A stretch of DNA of 10,077 bases from Caldifarciminota bacterium (lineage in GTDB: Bacteria > WOR-3 > Hydrothermia > WGAB01): contig WGAB01000109.1 in the NCBI GenBank assembly GCA_015489295.1, forward strand, positions 1 through 10,077, written 5' to 3'. Of the stretch, positions 6,704-10,077 are shown in pieces. Numbering within the stretch: the stretch's first letter is position 1; each line of letters starts with the position of its first letter. The translations under genes and the position numbers were made by a program. The notes below the pieces were generated by a model, which was given only the letters and a program-made list of their open reading frames with translations, searched no databases and was not told the origin of the DNA.

Positions 6704-6732
6704 TTTTGGGAATTCGGGCCATGCCGTATAGT
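6704..6732 (+). promoter_or_regulatory. Probable promoter of the glycosyltransferase pair
   Basis: TATAGT (6727-6732) is a 5-of-6 match to the -10 consensus. The -35 is weaker: TTTTGG (6704-6709) at 17 nt or TTGGGA (6706-6711) at 15 nt. The predicted start near 6739 leaves a leader of about 33 nt with AAGGAGG (6759-6765), 6 nt before the ATG at 6772. The leader and Shine-Dalgarno are convincing; the -35 call is uncertain. Confidence 0.55.
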
Positions 6733-6771
6733 AAAACCCAACCGTTGCGGCCGACCGGAAGGAGGAAAGCC

Positions 6772-7995
6772 ATGCACCTGGCTGTGGTGATTCCCACCTA
6801 CTGGGGGCGTCCCCGGGATGAAGGCTGGAAGCCCGGCGACGCCGTGTACGACCATCCCACTCCCTTAGACGAAGAGGGTACCCTGGCCCGCACCCTGGAA
6901 AGCCTGAACCGGCTCCAGGGCCCGGAATACACCCTGGTGATCCTGGTGGTACCCACCACCGACGAGATCGCTGAGGCCGTCGAACAGAAGGTTCGCGAGA
7001 TCGTGCAGAGGGCGCGCCCGGCCGTGCCCACCGTGGTGTTCGGGCCCTCCGACCTCGCCCGCATGATGCCCCGGCTCCAGGCGGCCGTGCCCGTGGCCTT
7101 CCAGGATCTCCTGCAACTGTGGGGCTATTCGCCCGTGCGCAACCTGTGCCTGTTCGTGCCCCATGTGCTGGGGGCCGAGGCCGCGGTGCTGGTGGACGAC
7201 GACGAGGTGGTGGAGGACCCCGAATTTCTGCAAAAGGCCGTGGCCCTCCTGGGCCGGGAGTACCAGGGAGTGCCCGTGTATGCCGTGGCCGGCTATTACC
7301 TGAACGCCGACGGCTCCTGGCGGGTGGACCGGCCCTATCGCCCGTGGCGGCGCTACTGGGACAAGTTCGACCGGATGAACGAGGCCTTTGAGCGATTCAT
7401 CGGCGAGCCGCCGCGGTACAAAATCACCCCCTTCGTGTTCGGCGGCAACATGGCCGTGCACAAACACCTCATGATGCGGGTGCCCTTTGATCCCGCCGTG
7501 CCCCGCGGCGAGGACATGGACTTCCTGATCAACGCCCGCATCTTCGGCTACGCCTTTTTCCTGGACCGGGAACTCGCCATCAAACACCTGCCTCCGCCCA
7601 AGCCCCATCCCCTGTGGCGGCAACTGCGGGAGGATGTGTATCGTTTCGTACGGGAACGGGCCAAACTGCGGGCTCTCACCCGCTACCCCCATCTGTTTCC
7701 GGTGCGGCCCGAGGACCTGGATCCCTATCCCGGGGCCTTCCTGAAGGACGACCTGGAGGAGAAGGTGATCCGGTCCCATACCCTGCTGGCCCAGGAATAC
7801 CTGGCCGAGGGCAAGGCCGAGGATGCCCGCGAAACCCTGAGGACCCTGGAACTTCTGGAAACCGACGCCCCGCCCAGGGAGGACCCCGTAAAACGGCTCC
7901 TGGACCTCCAGGCCCGCTGGAGCACGCTGATGCAGCAGGTGGACACCCCCGCGCTCCGGCAGGCCCTGCAGGAGACCCTGACCGTGCTGCCATGA
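6772..7995 (+). CDS. GT-A fold glycosyltransferase (GT2-like), acceptor unknown
   Basis: A 407-aa protein with a nucleotide-sugar-dependent glycosyltransferase GT-A domain in its first 280 or so residues. The first beta strand is LAVVIPTYWGR (3-13). A helix with TLARTLESL follows, then the metal-binding DxD-type motif in VLVDDDEVVEDPEF (Asp142-144). Further on come FVFGGNMAVHK (221-231) and PRGEDMDFLINARIFGY (244-260), equivalent to the acceptor-loop and ED motif of GT2-like enzymes; His272 could be the third metal ligand. Residues about 325-407 are helical and charged, without membrane segments, so the enzyme is cytosolic or peripheral. AAGGAGG 6 nt upstream fixes the start; the frame is open far upstream only as an antisense shadow of the binding-protein gene. 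Its stop overlaps the next gene's ATG. It may act in a surface polysaccharide, glycolipid or compatible-solute pathway; the sugar and acceptor are not deducible. Confidence 0.85.
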   Translation: MHLAVVIPTYWGRPRDEGWKPGDAVYDHPTPLDEEGTLARTLESLNRLQGPEYTLVILVVPTTDEIAEAVEQKVREIVQRARPAVPTVVFGPSDLARMMPRLQAAVPVAFQDLLQLWGYSPVRNLCLFVPHVLGAEAAVLVDDDEVVEDPEFLQKAVALLGREYQGVPVYAVAGYYLNADGSWRVDRPYRPWRRYWDKFDRMNEAFERFIGEPPRYKITPFVFGGNMAVHKHLMMRVPFDPAVPRGEDMDFLINARIFGYAFFLDRELAIKHLPPPKPHPLWRQLREDVYRFVRERAKLRALTRYPHLFPVRPEDLDPYPGAFLKDDLEEKVIRSHTLLAQEYLAEGKAEDARETLRTLELLETDAPPREDPVKRLLDLQARWSTLMQQVDTPALRQALQETLTVLP

Positions 7996-9239
7996 AGATC
8001 CTGATCGTTTCCAAACTCCTGCCCCGGGCCGACATCATCGGCGGCCCCATCCTGATTTACCACCGCATCAAGAACCTGGCCCGGCGGGGCCACGAGATCA
8101 CCCTCCTGGCCCCGGCCTACGACGAGGTGGACCTGCAGGATACCAGCCTGGACCCCTTCTGCCGCAAGGTGGTCAAGGTTCCGGCCCAGAAGAACAAGCC
8201 TCTGGAACTCATTGATCGGTGGCGGCGGCAATTTCATCGTCCCGTCTTTTTCCTGCACGGCGACGGCGGCTACAGCCCGGCCTTTGAGGAGGCCTTCCTT
8301 CGCCTGCTGGAGGAAGACACCTACGATGTGATCCTGGCCGAGTATTCCATGATGGGCCAGTACCTGGAGGCCAACCGGCAGCGGATCCCCCGGTCGACGC
8401 TCACTGTGATTTCCGTGCACGAGTGTTACACCCGGGCCCACGAACTCCGGAAGGCCAAGGGCGAACCCATTTCAGACGAAGAACTGGCCGAACTCCGGGC
8501 GTACGAGTTTCGGATGTACCGGTCGGTGGACCTGGTGCTCACCCTGACGCCGGAGGACCGGGACATCCTGATCGCCTACGAGCCCCGGCTTCGGGGCCGG
8601 GTGCGGGTGGTGCCCCACGGGGTGGACACCGACTTCTATGTGCCGCCGCCCAGGCCCCGCTTCGGCACCCGAAACCTGCTGTATGTGGGCAATTTCCTGC
8701 ACTACCCCAATGTGGATGCGGTGCAGAACTTCCTGCAGCGCTGCTGGCCCGAAATCCAGGCGGCTGTGGACGGCGCGCGGTTCTATGCCATTGGTTACCG
8801 GCCTCCGGAGAGCCTCCTGCGGTACCGGAGCGACCGGGTGGTGATCCGCCCCGGCGGCACCCACGCCGACATGGTGCGCGAGTACTGGCGGGCCGATGTG
8901 TTTGTGGCGCCGATTGAGCTCGGTACCGGGTTTCGGGGCAAGATCCTGGAGGCCCAGGCCACCGGCCTGCCGGTGGTGGCCACGCCCCTGGCCCTCTTCG
9001 GCATTGACCGGCACCGCGGCCAAGGGCTTTTCGCCTTTGAACGGCCCGGGGAATGCATCGCCCAGGTGGTGCATCTTCTCAAAGCGCCGGCGCGCCGACG
9101 CGCGCTCTCGGTGGCCGCCCGGCACCTGGGCATGGAGTACGATCACCGGAACGCCGCCCGCAAACTGGAGCGGGTGCTCCGGGAAGAACTGCAGCGGTTA
9201 CGACAACCGGGTCCCCTGCAGAGGGCTGAGAATCTGTAA
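7992..9239 (+). CDS. Glycosyltransferase family 4 (GT-B fold)
   Basis: A 415-aa retaining-type glycosyltransferase of the GT4/Glycos_transf_1 group. The N-terminal acceptor domain starts MKILIVSKLLPRADIIGGPILIYH with the Gly-Gly loop (17-18), and LARRGHEITLLAP (29-41) follows. The middle block VVPHGVDTDFYVPP (206-219) is the interdomain signature. The donor domain contains LLYVGNFLHYPNVDAV (229-244), YWRADVFVAPIELGTGFRGKILEAQATGLPVVAT (298-331, with Arg315, Lys317 and Glu320), then APARRRALSVAARHLGMEYD (366-384). The first Glu of the EX7E motif is replaced by Thr312, as in PEP-CTERM/exosortase-associated and some other GT4 members. The ATG overlaps the previous stop (ATGA, 7992-7995) with only a distant GGAG (18 nt away), implying translational coupling. 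It converges with cdd, 10 nt away. It likely works sequentially with the GT-A enzyme upstream; substrates are unknown. Confidence 0.9.
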   Translation: MKILIVSKLLPRADIIGGPILIYHRIKNLARRGHEITLLAPAYDEVDLQDTSLDPFCRKVVKVPAQKNKPLELIDRWRRQFHRPVFFLHGDGGYSPAFEEAFLRLLEEDTYDVILAEYSMMGQYLEANRQRIPRSTLTVISVHECYTRAHELRKAKGEPISDEELAELRAYEFRMYRSVDLVLTLTPEDRDILIAYEPRLRGRVRVVPHGVDTDFYVPPPRPRFGTRNLLYVGNFLHYPNVDAVQNFLQRCWPEIQAAVDGARFYAIGYRPPESLLRYRSDRVVIRPGGTHADMVREYWRADVFVAPIELGTGFRGKILEAQATGLPVVATPLALFGIDRHRGQGLFAFERPGECIAQVVHLLKAPARRRALSVAARHLGMEYDHRNAARKLERVLREELQRLRQPGPLQRAENL

Positions 9240-9249
9240 AGCGGGTGGT

Positions 9250-9675
9250 TTACTCCGGCTGCCGGGTTTCGGGGTTCAGGCGGAACCCGGCGGGCAATAG
9301 GTCTCCGAGGCGCACCTCCCGGCGCGCGCCCTGGAGGGTGACGGCGATCACCCGGAGTTCGGGTCCTCCAAGTTCGTACAGCACCTGGCGACAGGCCCCG
9401 CAGGGCATCACCGGGGCTGGCGTATCCGTGGCCACCACCACGGCCACGGCCCTTCGTTCGCCTTCGGTGACCATCCGGAAGAGGGCCACCCGTTCGGCGC
9501 AGATCGTGAGGCCATAGGAGGAGTTTTCCACATTCACCCCGGTATACACCCGGCCCGAGGCGCCCACGACGGCTGCCCCCACCCGAAAACCGGAAAAGGG
9601 CGCATAGGCGCGTTCCCGAATCGCCAGGGCTGCTTGAACGGCCTGTTCCAGCAGGTCTTCAGGGATTCCGGCCAA
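9250..9675 (-). CDS. cdd: Cytidine deaminase
   Basis: A 141-aa zinc hydrolase that deaminates cytidine and deoxycytidine to uridine and deoxyuridine in pyrimidine salvage. It shows the full homotetrameric short-form signature: [13 protein letters not shown] (24-36), [21 protein letters not shown] (45-65) and [12 protein letters not shown] (90-101). The predicted zinc ligands are Cys59, Cys92 and Cys95, the proton shuttle is Glu61, and Asn48 and Glu50 contact ribose. No ATG or GTG is available at the right place. The TTG at 9675 gives the normal N-terminus; an in-frame TGA six codons upstream limits alternatives to a CTG at 9681. A GAGG lies 10 nt before the TTG. The start overlaps the end of the mutase-subunit gene by 17 nt, indicating one transcript and coupled translation. 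Confidence 0.94.
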   Translation of the reverse strand: MAGIPEDLLEQAVQAALAIRERAYAPFSGFRVGAAVVGASGRVYTGVNVENSSYGLTICAERVALFRMVTEGERRAVAVVVATDTPAPVMPCGACRQVLYELGGPELRVIAVTLQGARREVRLGDLLPAGFRLNPETRQPE

Positions 9676-10077
9676 GGTCAGGCGTCCTCACCCCGGTGTT
9701 TCCGGTACCATTCCGGATGTAGTCCACGATCTCCTGGGTGGGTGTACCCGGCCCGAAGAGTTTGCCTACGCCCATCTCGTAGAGTTTCTGCTTGTCCTCC
9801 TCCGGGATGATGCCGCCGCCGAAGAGCAGCACATCGTCCAGGCCCTTCTCGCGCATCAGCCGCAGCACCTTGGGGAAATAGGTCATGTGGGCGCCCGAAA
9901 GGATGGAGAGCCCGATGACATCCACATCTTCCTGCAGGGCGGTTTCCACGATGGCTTCAGCGGTTTGGTGGAGACCGGTATAGATGACCTCCATGCCGGC
10001 ATCCCGCAGGGCCCGGGCGATCACCTTGGCCCCACGGTCGTGGCCGTCCAGGCCGGGCTTTGCGATGAGCACACGGA
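9659..10077 (-). CDS. B12-binding subunit of methylmalonyl-CoA mutase family (C-terminal/small subunit), 5'-truncated by the window edge
   Basis: A cobalamin-binding protein of the methylmalonyl-CoA mutase C-terminal type, which carries B12 for succinyl-CoA/methylmalonyl-CoA or isobutyryl-CoA type carbon-skeleton rearrangement with a separate catalytic subunit. The frame runs to the window end as [21 protein letters not shown] is the DxHxxG motif whose His is the lower axial cobalt ligand. [15 protein letters not shown] and [12 protein letters not shown] are the further B12-fold motifs. About 138 residues are visible. Because the family normally has a few residues before RVLIAKPG, the true start is probably just beyond 10077, although GTG at 10072 could be a start. 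The tail after FIRN-type YIRNGTGN is short. It overlaps cdd by 17 nt. The large catalytic subunit, MeaB/ArgK and epimerase genes are not in view. Confidence 0.93.
   Translation of the reverse strand, partial: RVLIAKPGLDGHDRGAKVIARALRDAGMEVIYTGLHQTAEAIVETALQEDVDVIGLSILSGAHMTYFPKVLRLMREKGLDDVLLFGGGIIPEEDKQKLYEMGVGKLFGPGTPTQEIVDYIRNGTGNTGVRTPDLGRNP

Noticed and set aside
5464..6771. Upstream extension of the GT-A glycosyltransferase frame, open for another 1.3 kb
   Set aside because: It is antisense to the solute-binding-protein gene, its translation is low-complexity Gly/His/Val/Arg-rich, and the promoter and AAGGAGG before 6772 mark the real start.
6637..6855. N-terminal extension of the solute-binding protein to 6855
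   Set aside because: It would run through the promoter and the divergent gene. The lipoprotein signal peptide and AAGGAG place the start at 6636.
7614..7991. N-terminal extension of the GT4 frame by 126 codons
   Set aside because: The extension overlaps the GT-A gene out of frame and is Pro/Gly/Arg-rich. The family N-terminus MKILIVSK starts exactly at 7992.

Overview
The window is about 10 kb of dense, GC-rich bacterial chromosome with gaps of mostly 10-20 nt. Product families suggest a thermophilic or deep-branching bacterium. The delta-1-pyrroline-5-carboxylate dehydrogenase resembles the Thermus enzyme as I remember it, proteins are rich in Glu/Arg/Lys, and one secreted protein ends in a FlgD/T9SS-like C-terminal beta domain of the kind common in WOR-3/Hydrothermae, Caldithrix and FCB-group bacteria. 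I cannot place the organism to phylum. I see no rRNA, tRNA, insertion sequence, CRISPR array or phage gene.

Layout. (1) Positions 1-2549, plus strand: the 3' four fifths of groEL, a 42-bp perfect palindrome, a small FmdB-type zinc-ribbon gene and a PfkB-family sugar/nucleoside kinase gene. (2) Positions 2606-6636, minus strand: a four-gene operon read from 6636 down to 2606. It encodes a lipoprotein ABC sugar-type solute-binding protein, a secreted DOMON/CBM9-like protein, an 82-aa zinc-ribbon protein and rocA-type P5C dehydrogenase. A sigma70-like promoter lies before it and a hairpin terminator with a T-rich tract after it; that terminator overlaps the convergent pfkB stop. (3) Positions 6637-6771: a divergent promoter region whose two -10 elements sit in near-identical, mirror-placed sequences. 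(4) Positions 6772-9239, plus strand: two translationally coupled glycosyltransferases, a GT-A (DDD motif) followed by a GT-B/GT4. (5) Positions 9250-10077, minus strand: the B12-binding subunit of a methylmalonyl-CoA-type mutase, cut by the window edge, overlapping a cytidine deaminase gene with a TTG start. It converges on the GT4 gene with only 10 nt between stops.

How they fit together. The plus-strand block at the left is protein-folding housekeeping plus small metabolic genes. The minus operon joins extracellular substrate capture (two exported proteins) to an amino-acid catabolic enzyme that feeds glutamate, but no permease or proline dehydrogenase is present. The divergent glycosyltransferase pair probably makes a surface glycan, glycolipid or compatible solute. 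The last block links acyl-CoA rearrangement with pyrimidine salvage only by position. I found no clear new defence or mobile system. The most unusual items are the orphan binding-protein/secreted-protein/P5CDH operon, the palindrome after groEL and the mirrored divergent promoters.
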